This document shows positions 17,153 through 26,371 of a stretch of 64,000 nt of DNA, piece after piece. Made by a program: the position numbers and the translations under genes. Origin of the DNA: Paenibacillus sonchi (GTDB lineage: Bacteria > Bacillota > Bacilli > Paenibacillales > Paenibacillaceae); NCBI RefSeq assembly GCF_016772475.1, contig NZ_CP068595.1, positions 124,001 to 188,000 of the forward strand. Direction: 5' to 3'. Each line of letters starts with the position of its first letter. Positions within the stretch are counted from its first letter, which is position 1. The notes under the pieces are model-generated. The model was not told the DNA's origin and searched no databases. It saw only the letters and a list, made by a program, of their open reading frames with translations.

Positions 17153-18636
17153 TAGCTTCGGCCCCTTATAACTTCTTTGGCGACGACGCGGTCATCGAAA
17201 TCATGAACCACTCCGCCGATCAGCTGATAGGTCTCGTGACCTTTCCCCGCAATCAATACTACATCGCTGGGGCTTGCCATTTCAATAGCTTTTCTGATGG
17301 CTTCCCGGCGGTCCACAATCATGTCATAGCGGTCCTGGGCCACTCCATCTTCCTGCAAACCTGCTTCAATATCCTTCAGGATCAGCTGCGGATCTTCGGT
17401 ACGCGGATTGTCTGAAGTCACGAAGACATGATCACTGTATTTTGCAGCAATTTTGCCCATCAGCGGACGTTTGGTCGTATCTCTGTCCCCGCCGCACCCG
17501 AAGACGGTAAGCACCCTGCCGGTGGCAAACTCGCAAACCGCCCGCAGCACATTTTCCAATCCATCCGGGGTATGGGCATAGTCTACGATTACTGCAAAAT
17601 CCTGGCCTTCGTCAACAGACTCCACACGTCCGGCCACTCCGGCTACGGATTCAAGGCTGGCCTTAATCTCTTCAAGCGGCACATCCTCCAGCAGAGCTGC
17701 GGTAATTGCAGCCAACGCATTATACACATTGAATTTGCCGACCATCCGCAGTGAAATGTCAGTCTCTCCCTTAAACGTATCCACATGGAAAAAAGTTCCT
17801 TTAGACGTGATGGAAATTTGCGAAGCCCGGACATTCGCAGGACTGTCGATGCCGTATGTAATGACCTCTGCGGCAGTTTGTGCGGCAAAATAGGCGCTTG
17901 CCTCGTCATCCGCGTTCAGCACGGCATATTTGCGCTCCTCTTTCCAGGGCGAAATTACGTTTCCGAGCCGGGAAAAAAACAGCCCTTTGACCGCGCGGTA
18001 CTCCTCCATCGTATGATGGTAATCCAGATGATCCTGGGTCAAATTGGTAAATATAGCGGTGCGGTAATCTGTCCCCTTCACCCGCCCCTGCTGGAGCGCA
18101 TGGGAGGAAACTTCCATAACACAGCACTGTACGCCTTTTTGGGCCATATCGCTAAGCGTACGCTGCAGCTCAAGTGATTCCTGTGTGGTCCCTGATGCAG
18201 GAAAGGTCTGCCCGTCATAGCGCATCTGTATCGTTCCGATCAGACCCGTCTTGATGTTCTGATCCTGCATAATTCGCTCAATCAGATAGGTAGTTGTCGT
18301 TTTGCCGTTCGTGCCGGTCACGCCGATCATTCTCATCCGGCTGCTCGGTGAGCCGAAAAAAGCATTCGACAATACAGCCATCGCGAACCGGCAGTCATCC
18401 ACCACAATCTGCGGCAGATCAATATCAAGCCTGCGCTCACAGACAAGGGCAGAAGCGCCGTTTGCGGCAGCCTGCGGGGCAAAATCATGCCCATCCACCG
18501 TAAAACCCGGCAGGCAAATGAACAAATCACCGGGCTTGACCCGGCGTGAATCCGCCTGAAGGCCCGTAATTTCCGTTTCTCCATCCCCATATAGACGCGA
18601 AGCTGCAAGACAAGAAGCACATTCCTTTACTTTCAT
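17149..18636 (-). CDS. murE: UDP-MurNAc-L-Ala-D-Glu:meso-diaminopimelate ligase MurE
   Basis: Adds the third amino acid of the stem peptide; 495 residues. The ATPase motif is IGVTGTNGKTTTTYLIERI and the ligand block is FTNLTQDHLDYHHTMEEY. The amino-acid-specificity motif TSDNPRTEDP carries the DNPR sequence typical of meso-diaminopimelate-specific enzymes, so the organism should have A1-gamma (mDAP) peptidoglycan. The ATG at 18636 has GAGGG six bases upstream; another ATG 6 bp earlier is almost on the ribosome site. The stop overlaps the murF start. Confidence 0.97.
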   Translation of the reverse strand: MKVKECASCLAASRLYGDGETEITGLQADSRRVKPGDLFICLPGFTVDGHDFAPQAAANGASALVCERRLDIDLPQIVVDDCRFAMAVLSNAFFGSPSSRMRMIGVTGTNGKTTTTYLIERIMQDQNIKTGLIGTIQMRYDGQTFPASGTTQESLELQRTLSDMAQKGVQCCVMEVSSHALQQGRVKGTDYRTAIFTNLTQDHLDYHHTMEEYRAVKGLFFSRLGNVISPWKEERKYAVLNADDEASAYFAAQTAAEVITYGIDSPANVRASQISITSKGTFFHVDTFKGETDISLRMVGKFNVYNALAAITAALLEDVPLEEIKASLESVAGVAGRVESVDEGQDFAVIVDYAHTPDGLENVLRAVCEFATGRVLTVFGCGGDRDTTKRPLMGKIAAKYSDHVFVTSDNPRTEDPQLILKDIEAGLQEDGVAQDRYDMIVDRREAIRKAIEMASPSDVVLIAGKGHETYQLIGGVVHDFDDRVVAKEVIRGRSY

Positions 18637-18671
18637 AGCCATCCCTCACTCTTCAAAGAAGATATCCAACA

Positions 18672-20598
18672 TTATTTCCCATCTTCGGCACCCATATAAA
18701 TCCGGATGGTCGAACCGCGTTCGACTCTGGCACCCGCTTTTGGCGCCTGGTTGATTACTGTATTACCTGTTCCGGATCGCGCCAGTGTAAAGTTCATATT
18801 CAGATCCTCGTAAATATCCTGGACTGTGGCCCCTGTAAGATCGGGAACTGTTACAATGGGAGTTTCACCGTATTTATAGGTTTTGGGGAGCTGGTCTTTA
18901 CGTTCCGGGACCTTCAGGTAATGCAGGGAATCCTCCAGAATATTTTGCACGATTGGAGCTGCCACAACGCCACCGAACTGAATGCCCTTCGGATTATCCA
19001 CTGCAGTATACACTACGATCTGCGGATCATCCGCCGGTGCAAAGCCGATAAACGATACAATATGTTCGGTAGGAGAATACCGGCCGTTAATTACCTTTTG
19101 TGCCGTCCCTGTTTTGCCTCCCACACGGTAGCCGTCGATAAAAGCCGGCCGGCCTGTGCCTTTGGCAACCACGCTCTCAAGGGCAGCACGCACCTTCTTC
19201 GAGGTTTCCTCCGAGATGACCTGACGCACCATCTCCGGCTTCACCTCCGATACAGTCTCCCCGGTATCCGGATGGATCCAGGCCTTGGCGACATGCGGCG
19301 TGTAGAGCTTCCCCCGTTAATGGCCGCCGAAACCGCAGCTATCTGCTGAATCGGCGTAACAGACACCCCTTGCCCAAATGCAGTAGTCGCCAGCTCGACC
19401 GGTCCCACCTGTGCAGGCTTGAACAGGATTCCCTTTGCCTCCCCGTTCAGATCAATGCCGGTCTTGGCGCCAAAACCGAAATCACGGATATATTTGAACA
19501 AGCTATCTTTGCCCAGCCGCTGTCCCAGCGCCACAAAACCCGGATTGCAGGAGTTCTCCACCACTTGCAGGAAGGTCTGGCTGCCATGCCCGCCCTTTTT
19601 CCAGCAGCGCAGCTTGGCTCCGCCCACCTCTATATAGCCGGGATCAAAAAAGTGATCATTCTGCAAATCCACCTTGCCCTCCTGGAGCGCGGCGGCCAAA
19701 GTAATAATTTTGAAGGTGGACCCCGGTTCGTAAGTCATCCAGATCGGCAGGTTGCGGTTATAGACCCCGGCGTCATATTCCTTGTAAGCCCCAGGTTCAT
19801 ACCCCGGTCTGCTGGCCATCGCCAGAATCTCGCCATTCTTCGGGTTCATCGCAATCGCCCAGCTGCCCTGAGCCTGATATTTCACCATCGCCTGATCCAG
19901 CTCGCGTTCCATAATGGACTGAATCTGCTTGTCTATCGTCAGCTGCAGATTAAGGCCGTCCTGGGGAGCTGAATACTTTTCCGAAGAACCGGGCATCAGC
20001 CTGCCCCCGGCATCAGACAGATACGAGATATCGCCGGCGCTGCCTTGCAGCAGCTTGTCATATATGCTCTCTACCCCGGTAATGCCCTGATTGTCGATAC
20101 CGGTGAAGCCAAGAATATGGGCCGCCAGATCGCCGTAGGGATAAAACCGCTTGTTATCCTCAGCCACAACGATGCCCGGCAGCTGCAAATCACGGATGCT
20201 CGCGGCCAGCTCCATCGTAATTTTGCGGCCCCGGGCTGTAGCTTCACCGATGACTGACTTTTGGACAGCAAAGTTATCAGCTTCATCTCGCTCATGCCGA
20301 GCAGTGGAGCCAGAGTCTGTGCTGTCTTTTCCTTTTCCTTCACTTGTACCGGAACTGCATAAACCGTCGGGGAGCTGATATTATAAGCGAGCGCAATCCC
20401 TTCCCGGTCCAAGATTTCACCGCGTTTGGCGGTAAAGGGAATATTGCGGCGCCACTGGCTTTCTGCCTTGGCACTCAGTTTTTCGCCTTCGGACAGCTGC
20501 ACATAGGCCAGCCGCACGGCCAGAGAGCCGAACAACACGGCCAGTCCCAGCAGCGTCCACAGCATTCTCCGGCGAGTGACAACTTTTGAAACCTTCAT
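18672..20598 (-). CDS. spoVD: SpoVD class B penicillin-binding protein, broken by two one-base frameshifts
   Basis: Transpeptidase for spore cortex synthesis. It begins with a membrane anchor (RRRMLWTLLGLAVLFGSLAVRL), then the dimerisation domain and the catalytic domain with active Ser in YEPGSTFKIITLA. SCNPGF and the KTGTAQ motif follow, then one C-terminal PASTA domain (VTVPDLTGATVQDIYEDL). The gene lies in three frames: 20598 to about 20232, about 20229 to 19315, and 19311 to 18672. One missing base in the CCCC run at 20229-20232 and one in the CCCCC run at 19311-19315 (plus strand) restore 642 residues, close to the 646 of B. subtilis. The start ATG follows a GGGGGAA site. Sequencing deletions are the simplest cause. 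Confidence 0.93.
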
Positions 20599-20692
20599 TC
20601 CGTTCCCCCTCTTTCGCTGCTCTAGACATGAGCTCTTATCTTCATGACTATTCAGGACAAACAGGGGTTAGAACAAGCCTATGCCGCAGGCT

Positions 20693-22915
20693 CTATTCTT
20701 CCGGCTTTTCTTCCTCCACAGTAGGAACAGGAATGTTTTCGCCGTATTCATTTACCGGATTGAGCTTGAGTGTAACCAGTGTCTTGCCATTCTTGAGTCC
20801 TTGGGCCTGCCCAGACACATAACCTTCGCCCTCTACTGCAATCCCCACTTTGAGCAAACTGAGGACTTCCAGAGCGTCCCGCAGCGACTGCCCTTTCAAA
20901 TCCGGGATCACGGGCTTGTCCCCCTGCTGGCTCAGCAGATAAATGCGCTGTCCTGATGCCAGTGGCGTCCCTTTTTCAGGATATTGGCTGACAACGGTTG
21001 TACCCTCGCCCACCGCTTCAAAATCAAAGCCCTGATCAATCAGCAGTTGTCTGGCCGCCTGCATCGTTTTGCCAGTCAGATCCGGTGCGGAGCGTTGGGC
21101 GGGAGCGGTAGCCTTAACCGTTTTGGAAGTGCTGTCGGCAGTCTCCGTACTCGCCTTGGGCACTCCCATATAAGGCAGCGCCTGAGATACGATCTCCTGG
21201 AATACCGGAGCAGCAACCGCCCCCCCGCCTTCCCCGTCCTGCGGCTCATCGATAATAACGATCACCGCAATCTTCGGATCATTTACCGGCGCATAGCCGA
21301 TAAAGGAAGACAGCACCTTGTTCCGGTCATAATCCGTACCGTTGACCTTAATCGCAGTACCGGTCTTACCCGCCACACGATAGCCTTCAATGTAGGCATG
21401 GCGGCCGGTTCCTTTGACTTGGTCCGCAACCACCTGTTCCAGGTAGCTCCCTGTTTTCCGGGCGCTTTCCTTCGAAATGACCTGGCGCACCACTTCAGGC
21501 TGGGTAACAGTTTTCTTCCCGGTATTAGGGTCGCTAATCTCCTTGACGACATGCGGAACCATCAGTTTGCCGCCGTTGGCGATGGCTGCCACAGCCGTCA
21601 ACTGCTGAATCGGTGTAACCAGCACCTTGCCGTGGCCGTAGGCCAGGGTTGCATTTTCGACAGACCTGTTCGGGTCAGGATTGACGATACCAATAGTTTC
21701 TCCCGGCAGGTCAATTCCGGTCTTTTCATTGAAGCCGAAATCATCGATATACTGCAGCAGCCGTTCCGGACCAAGCATCTCAAACCCGAGCTTAACGAAG
21801 GCTACGTTGCTGGAGCGCTTCACACCATCAAGGAAACTAATCCTACCCCAGCCTACTCTGTTGATATCATGGAGCGGCTTACTGTACCCCTTGATGTAAA
21901 TTTGACCGGATTGAAATTTTTCCTCAGGATTGAACAGCTTCTCCTCCACGGCTCCAGCCAGTGTAACAATCTTAAAAGTTGAACCCGGTTCATACCTGGA
22001 TTTGATCGCGTGATTATAAAAACCTGCAGCATCCTGATTAGGATCCCAGAATTCATTCGGGTTAAAGGTAGGCATATTCGCCAAACCGAGGATTTCCATC
22101 GTATTCGGATCGGCAGCTATGACACTAATCGTCTTGGGCCTGTATTTGTCATAAGCCTTTTTCATTGCTTCTTCAATATAGTGTTGAATCGTGCTGTCTA
22201 TCGTCAGCTTGAAATTGCTCCCGTTCACCACAGGCTGGTAGGTATCCTGGGAGTTAGGAAGCTTGATCCCCTTGCCGTCACTTTGATAGGACAACTTGCC
22301 GTCGGTACCTTTGAGCTGCTTGTCAAAATATTTCTCCAGCCCCATGATCGCCTTGCCGTCTCTGTCAGTATAACCCAGGATATGTGCGGCTAGCGTATCT
22401 TTGGGATAGTAGCGCTTCTGCTCCGTGACGACACCGACCCCGGTCTCCCGGATATCATGTTTCTTGCCCAATTCCTCATAAAAGGCAACGACTTTATCCT
22501 TAAGCTCCTTGTTAATCTTCCAGCCTTCATTGCGGATCTCGCGGTTTTTGAGATATTTGCCGCTCTTCTCATCCTTGGCTTCAACTAATTTCTTAAGCTC
22601 GTCCACCGGCTTGCCCAGCAGCTCATGCAGTCCATCGATCACTTCCTGTCCGATCCCCTGTTCTGCAATGACCTCAGGGTTAACGACAACGGTATACGCC
22701 GGGACATCGCTGGCCAGCACATTGCCGTTGCGGTCTTCAATCTCACCGCGAACCGCCTTGATCGTCGCAGAATGGGCCCATTGCGCGGCGGCCTTCTCCT
22801 GCCAGTACTCGCCATTCAGCACCTGAACCCAGAATACCCTGGCAACTAAAACAAGAAAAAAGAGGGTAATACACCCTCCTATAAACAGCGTGCGAAGTTT
22901 TATTCTTTTTAACAT
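20693..22915 (-). CDS. pbpB: Division-specific class B penicillin-binding protein (PBP2b/FtsI)
   Basis: Septal transpeptidase of 740 residues. One N-terminal membrane helix (LFIGGCITLFFLVLVARVFW) is followed by the pedestal domain (RGEIEDRNGNVLA, GLHELLGKPVDELK). The catalytic Ser lies in YEPGSTFKIVTLAG, the SxN in KRSSNVAFVKL and the KTG in VAGKTGTAIKV. Two PASTA domains close the protein (APDLTGKTMQAARQLLIDQG and IPDLKGQSLRDALEVL), as in Bacillus PbpB. It is 48 bp downstream of ftsL and 94 bp upstream of spoVD; the pair of paralogous PBPs in tandem is typical of spore formers. Confidence 0.96.
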   Translation of the reverse strand: MLKRIKLRTLFIGGCITLFFLVLVARVFWVQVLNGEYWQEKAAAQWAHSATIKAVRGEIEDRNGNVLASDVPAYTVVVNPEVIAEQGIGQEVIDGLHELLGKPVDELKKLVEAKDEKSGKYLKNREIRNEGWKINKELKDKVVAFYEELGKKHDIRETGVGVVTEQKRYYPKDTLAAHILGYTDRDGKAIMGLEKYFDKQLKGTDGKLSYQSDGKGIKLPNSQDTYQPVVNGSNFKLTIDSTIQHYIEEAMKKAYDKYRPKTISVIAADPNTMEILGLANMPTFNPNEFWDPNQDAAGFYNHAIKSRYEPGSTFKIVTLAGAVEEKLFNPEEKFQSGQIYIKGYSKPLHDINRVGWGRISFLDGVKRSSNVAFVKLGFEMLGPERLLQYIDDFGFNEKTGIDLPGETIGIVNPDPNRSVENATLAYGHGKVLVTPIQQLTAVAAIANGGKLMVPHVVKEISDPNTGKKTVTQPEVVRQVISKESARKTGSYLEQVVADQVKGTGRHAYIEGYRVAGKTGTAIKVNGTDYDRNKVLSSFIGYAPVNDPKIAVIVIIDEPQDGEGGGAVAAPVFQEIVSQALPYMGVPKASTETADSTSKTVKATAPAQRSAPDLTGKTMQAARQLLIDQGFDFEAVGEGTTVVSQYPEKGTPLASGQRIYLLSQQGDKPVIPDLKGQSLRDALEVLSLLKVGIAVEGEGYVSGQAQGLKNGKTLVTLKLNPVNEYGENIPVPTVEEEKPEE

Positions 22916-22962
22916 AAACCAACCTCACATACTCAATTATTGTGATTGCCGCCAATCGCTGA

Positions 22963-23355
22963 TTAATGGTCGCCTTTAGTGGCTGTGCTGTTCAGGGGAA
23001 CATAGATGGTTGAATCCTCAGACGGCTTGGTGTATCCAAGCTCTGCAGCCCGCTGGGCCACCGACTGTTCAAGCGTCTGCTTCTCCATCTGAAAGGTTGC
23101 AATATCCTTTTTGGTTGAGGATATCTGGGCATCCAGCTTCTGCGCCTGCAGATTCAAATCGTAAATATGCACATAACGCCAAATCAGGGTGGCAGCCACC
23201 AGTACGAACACGCCCAGTGTCAGCATGTACAGCAGCTTCTCCTGCAGCGGCAGCACCATTCGTCTCGTGACTACTTTCGTCTTCTCGCGGTAAAGCCTGT
23301 CTGCCTCTTCTTTTCTTTTGGGTTGAACTGCTAAGTTGCCGCGGGTATAGGCCAT
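22963..23355 (-). CDS. ftsL: Cell division protein FtsL
   Basis: Small bitopic divisome protein, 130 residues. A long basic cytoplasmic segment (RKEEADRLYREKTKVVTRR) precedes one membrane helix (LLYMLTLGVFVLVAATLIW, about residues 41-59). A periplasm-side leucine-zipper coiled coil follows (LQAQKLDAQISSTKKDIATFQMEKQTLEQ), and then the LGYTKPSEDSTIYVPL tail. Identification rests on this layout and on position between rsmH and pbpB. It pairs with DivIC and DivIB to recruit PBP2b. Confidence 0.92.
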   Translation of the reverse strand: MAYTRGNLAVQPKRKEEADRLYREKTKVVTRRMVLPLQEKLLYMLTLGVFVLVAATLIWRYVHIYDLNLQAQKLDAQISSTKKDIATFQMEKQTLEQSVAQRAAELGYTKPSEDSTIYVPLNSTATKGDH

Positions 23356-23378
23356 CTCTGACTCTCCTTTATCGTTAT

Positions 23379-24332
23379 TTACAATTTCTCTGCAATCCGC
23401 AGCTTCGCCGAACGGGCGCGCGGGTTCAGCTCCAGCTCTTCCTCTGAAGGCACAAGCGGCTTGCGGTTAATCAGCTTCAGGGTGCCTTCCGCACCGCATA
23501 CACAAAACGGAAAATCAGGCGGACACGTGCATCTGCTTAAATAGCTGCTGAAAATCTGCTTGCAGATCCGGTCCTCCAGCGAGTGAAAGGTGATAACCGA
23601 TACTCTTCCTCCGGGTGCCAGGCAGCGCACCGCTGCACGAAGCCCTTCCTCAAAAGCACCAAGCTCATCGTTCACCGCAATCCGCAGACCCTGAAAGCTC
23701 CGTTTGGCGGGATGTCCTCCCGTTCTGCGCGCGGCTGCCGGAATACCTTCCTTAATCAGCTCCGCCAATTCTCCCGTGCTCTCCACGGGGTGTTCTTCTC
23801 TCCGCTCTACAATCTTGCGGGCAATCCGCCGTGAGAACTTCTCTTCCCCATACTGGAAAAGCACACGGGCAATCTCCTGTTCAGGCCAGGTATTCACAAT
23901 TTCGGCTGCGGTCAGCTGGGCTGACTGATCCATCCGCATGTCCAGCGGGGCATCATGATTATAGCTGAATCCCCGTTCCCCTTCGTCAAACTGGGGTGAG
24001 GATACACCAAGATCGTACAGAATGCCATCTACTTGGGGCACACCGTCCTTTTGCGGAACAAAAGGGAGGTTCTTCAGCACTTGCTCCAGATCGCGGAAGT
24101 TGGTTTTGACCAAAACCACCTTCTCCCCGTATTCGGCGAGCCGCTCCCTTGCATTCTCCAGCGCCCAGTCATCCTGATCCAGACAGATCAGCCGGCCTTC
24201 GCCGCTGAGCCTCCCGGCAATCAGGGAGCTGTGTCCGGCTCCGCCGAGCGTGCAGTCCACGTAAATGCCATCCTTCTTGATGTGCAGCCCTTCTGTCGCT
24301 TCTTCCTTAAGCACCGTGATGTGGTGAAACAA
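23379..24332 (-). CDS. rsmH: 16S rRNA (cytosine(1402)-N4)-methyltransferase RsmH
   Basis: SAM-dependent methyltransferase of 317 residues that modifies C1402 in the decoding centre of 16S rRNA. Motifs visible are [30 protein letters not shown] (SAM-binding loop), [30 protein letters not shown] and the C-terminal [17 protein letters not shown] Cys-rich loop [13 protein letters not shown] is typical of Firmicute members. It follows mraZ by 39 bp in the standard mraZ-rsmH-ftsL order. Confidence 0.97.
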   Translation of the reverse strand: MFHHITVLKEEATEGLHIKKDGIYVDCTLGGAGHSSLIAGRLSGEGRLICLDQDDWALENARERLAEYGEKVVLVKTNFRDLEQVLKNLPFVPQKDGVPQVDGILYDLGVSSPQFDEGERGFSYNHDAPLDMRMDQSAQLTAAEIVNTWPEQEIARVLFQYGEEKFSRRIARKIVERREEHPVESTGELAELIKEGIPAAARRTGGHPAKRSFQGLRIAVNDELGAFEEGLRAAVRCLAPGGRVSVITFHSLEDRICKQIFSSYLSRCTCPPDFPFCVCGAEGTLKLINRKPLVPSEEELELNPRARSAKLRIAEKL

Positions 24333-24371
24333 GCTGCATCCCTCCAGGGCAGTATTCGAATATTGTATGTG

Positions 24372-24809
24372 TTATAGATCGAAGTTGAAATCCACCAATT
24401 TCTCGGCAATCTCGTTGAATGTTTCCTCTGACTGTTCGAAGTACTGTTCCCACAGCTCCTTGTTCCAGATTTCCACCCGGTTCGAAACGCCCAGAATTAC
24501 ACAGTCCTTGTCCAGCTTGGCATATTGCCGCAAATTCCCCGGCAGATTAACCCTGCCTTGCTTGTCCCATACACATTCGGTCGCCCCCGAGAAAAAAAAG
24601 CGGCTGAAGGCACGGGCATCCGATTTCATCAGTGAAAGGCTTTTGAGCTTTTGCTCCATGATTCCCCATTCTTCCATGGGATAAACAAAAAGACAAGTGT
24701 CGAGGCCGCGGGTCGCTACGAAGGAGGTTCCGAGCATGTCACGGAACTTGGCCGGGATAATGATACGGCCTTTGTCATCAATGCTATGCTGGTATTCCCC
24801 CATAAACAT
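24372..24809 (-). CDS. mraZ: Transcriptional regulator MraZ
   Basis: DNA-binding repressor of the dcw cluster, 145 residues. Two SpoVT/AbrB-like MraZ repeats are seen: [19 protein letters not shown] at residues 8-26 and [19 protein letters not shown] at about 85-103. Each carries the DxxGR core. E. coli and Mycoplasma homologues bind direct GTGGG repeats upstream of their own gene. Such repeats lie immediately before this ATG. As the first gene in the cluster it probably sets expression of rsmH, ftsL and pbpB downstream. Confidence 0.97.
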   Translation of the reverse strand: MFMGEYQHSIDDKGRIIIPAKFRDMLGTSFVATRGLDTCLFVYPMEEWGIMEQKLKSLSLMKSDARAFSRFFFSGATECVWDKQGRVNLPGNLRQYAKLDKDCVILGVSNRVEIWNKELWEQYFEQSEETFNEIAEKLVDFNFDL

Positions 24810-24817
24810 GATTATTC

Positions 24818-24853
24818 CCCACCCCTAATTACCGATTCCCCACTTTGCCCCAC
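24818..24853 (-). promoter_or_regulatory. Putative MraZ-binding boxes upstream of mraZ
   Basis: Three GTGGG boxes on the minus strand (plus CCCAC at 24818-24822, 24839-24843 and 24849-24853) spaced 21 and 10 bp apart, so on one DNA face. MraZ is known to bind GTGGG-type repeats with 10-bp periodicity. The box nearest the gene is also the ribosome site (AGGGGTGGGG), so binding could block both transcription and initiation. Confidence 0.65.
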
Positions 24854-25013
24854 TTTACACCACCTAAGCATAATAGATTCGCCATTAAAAATCAAAAACC
24901 TTTTTTCGAAGAAAAGTAATATTTTCCTGTTTGTCAAGTCAGCACAAAATAACCCCACAAAGTGAGGCCATTGCAAGGAAGCTGATTCAGGTACTTTGCG
25001 GGGACCCCAATAT

Positions 25014-25052
25014 AAAAAAAGGTGCCCGAACCATTCACATGGCCCGGACACC
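25014..25052 (-). terminator. Terminator after ahcY
   Basis: Minus-strand hairpin GGTGTCCGGGCC with GGTTCGGGCACC (G-U pairs included), eight-base loop, followed by TTTTTTT. It separates ahcY from the mraZ promoter region. The remaining sequence to 24853 is AT-rich and should hold the dcw promoter. Confidence 0.85.
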
Positions 25053-25070
25053 TTGCTTCAGTTCTATGGG

Positions 25071-26342
25071 TTAATCGTTCAGATTCCAGCTGTCGAGATA
25101 TTCGACCTGTGCCGGAGTCAGGCTGTCAATGGAAATTCCCAGGCTCTCCAGCTTGAAGCGAGCTACCTGTTCGTCGAGATCGTACGGCACATTCTCAACC
25201 TTGACGCCGATGGTCTTGTAATTGTCATTCACATATTTAAGCGAAAGGGCCTGCAGCGCGAAGGTCGTATCCATAATTTCAGCCGGATGGCCGTCAGCAG
25301 CCCCCAGGTTCACAAGACGGCCTTCAGCGAGCAGATACAGCTTGCGTCCGTCCTTCAGCTGATATTCTTCGATGTTCTTGCGCACGGTACGCTGGGACAC
25401 CGATCTGTCGGACAGTTCAGGCTTATTCACTTCAACGTCAAAATGGCCGGCGTTGCACATAATCGCGCCATCCTTCATCACATCATAATGCTCTCCGCGG
25501 ATGACATAACGGTTGCCTGTCACCGTAACGAAGAAATCGCCGCGTTTTGCAGCTTCCAGCATCGGCATTACATGGAAGCCATCCATGTGGGCTTCCACCG
25601 CTTTAATCGCGTCCACTTCGGTAACGATCACATTGGCGCCAAGACCTTTGGCCCGCATCGCCACACCTTTGCCGCACCAGCCGTAACCAACCACAACGAC
25701 GGTTTTACCGGCCACAATCAGGTTAGTGGTGCGGACAATGCCGTCCCATGCTGACTGGCCTGTCCCGTAACGGTTGTCGAACAGATACTTGCAGTAGGCA
25801 TCATTAACGGCTACCATCGGGAATTTCAGGATGCCCTGCTTCTGCAATGCTTTCAGCCGGATAATCCCGGTAGTGGTCTCTTCGGCACCGCCGCGGATGT
25901 TCTCCATCAGGTCCGGACGCTCGGAATGCAGCAGCGTGGCAAAATCACCGCCGTCATCAATGATCAGGTCCGGTTTACTTTCCAGAGCCTTGATATTCAG
26001 CGCCTTGAACTCTTCCGGTGACGGATTGTATTTGGCGAACACGGTAATGCCGTCTTCAACCAGCGCTGCACATACATCATCCTGAGTAGACAAGGGATTG
26101 GAGCCGGTAATCGTAACCTCAGCCCCGCCTGCCTGAACAACCTTTGCCAGATAAGCTGTTTTCGCTTCCAGGTGAAGGGTGATCGATACTTTCAGGCCTT
26201 TGAACGGCTGCTCCGCTTCGAACTGTTCACGGATGCGGTTCAGCACCGGCATATGCTGGCGAACCCAGTCGATTTTGAGATGCCCTTCCGGGGCCAGCGA
26301 CATATCCGCTACAATACTGTTTTCCTTCGACAATGAACTCAT
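25071..26342 (-). CDS. ahcY: Adenosylhomocysteinase (S-adenosyl-L-homocysteine hydrolase)
   Basis: Reversible NAD-dependent hydrolysis of SAH to homocysteine and adenosine, recycling the product of methyltransferases. The product is 423 residues. The NAD-binding loop [21 protein letters not shown] is at about residues 215-235. Substrate motifs are [28 protein letters not shown] and [15 protein letters not shown]. The C-terminal signature [18 protein letters not shown] is intact. It is the short form, without the 40-residue insert of plant and eukaryotic enzymes. The ATG has GGAGG upstream. It lies 29 bp after bshC and probably shares its transcript, then a strong terminator. B. subtilis uses the Pfs/LuxS route instead, so this gene marks a lineage difference. 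Confidence 0.95.
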   Translation of the reverse strand: MSSLSKENSIVADMSLAPEGHLKIDWVRQHMPVLNRIREQFEAEQPFKGLKVSITLHLEAKTAYLAKVVQAGGAEVTITGSNPLSTQDDVCAALVEDGITVFAKYNPSPEEFKALNIKALESKPDLIIDDGGDFATLLHSERPDLMENIRGGAEETTTGIIRLKALQKQGILKFPMVAVNDAYCKYLFDNRYGTGQSAWDGIVRTTNLIVAGKTVVVVGYGWCGKGVAMRAKGLGANVIVTEVDAIKAVEAHMDGFHVMPMLEAAKRGDFFVTVTGNRYVIRGEHYDVMKDGAIMCNAGHFDVEVNKPELSDRSVSQRTVRKNIEEYQLKDGRKLYLLAEGRLVNLGAADGHPAEIMDTTFALQALSLKYVNDNYKTIGVKVENVPYDLDEQVARFKLESLGISIDSLTPAQVEYLDSWNLND

Positions 26343-26371
26343 GATAATACCTCCTGAAAGTTATACTTTGT

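Noticed and set aside
18672..20598. Reading spoVD pieces as separate genes or as a decayed pseudogene
   Set aside because: The pieces abut at homopolymer runs and join into a normal-length PBP with all catalytic motifs after adding two bases.
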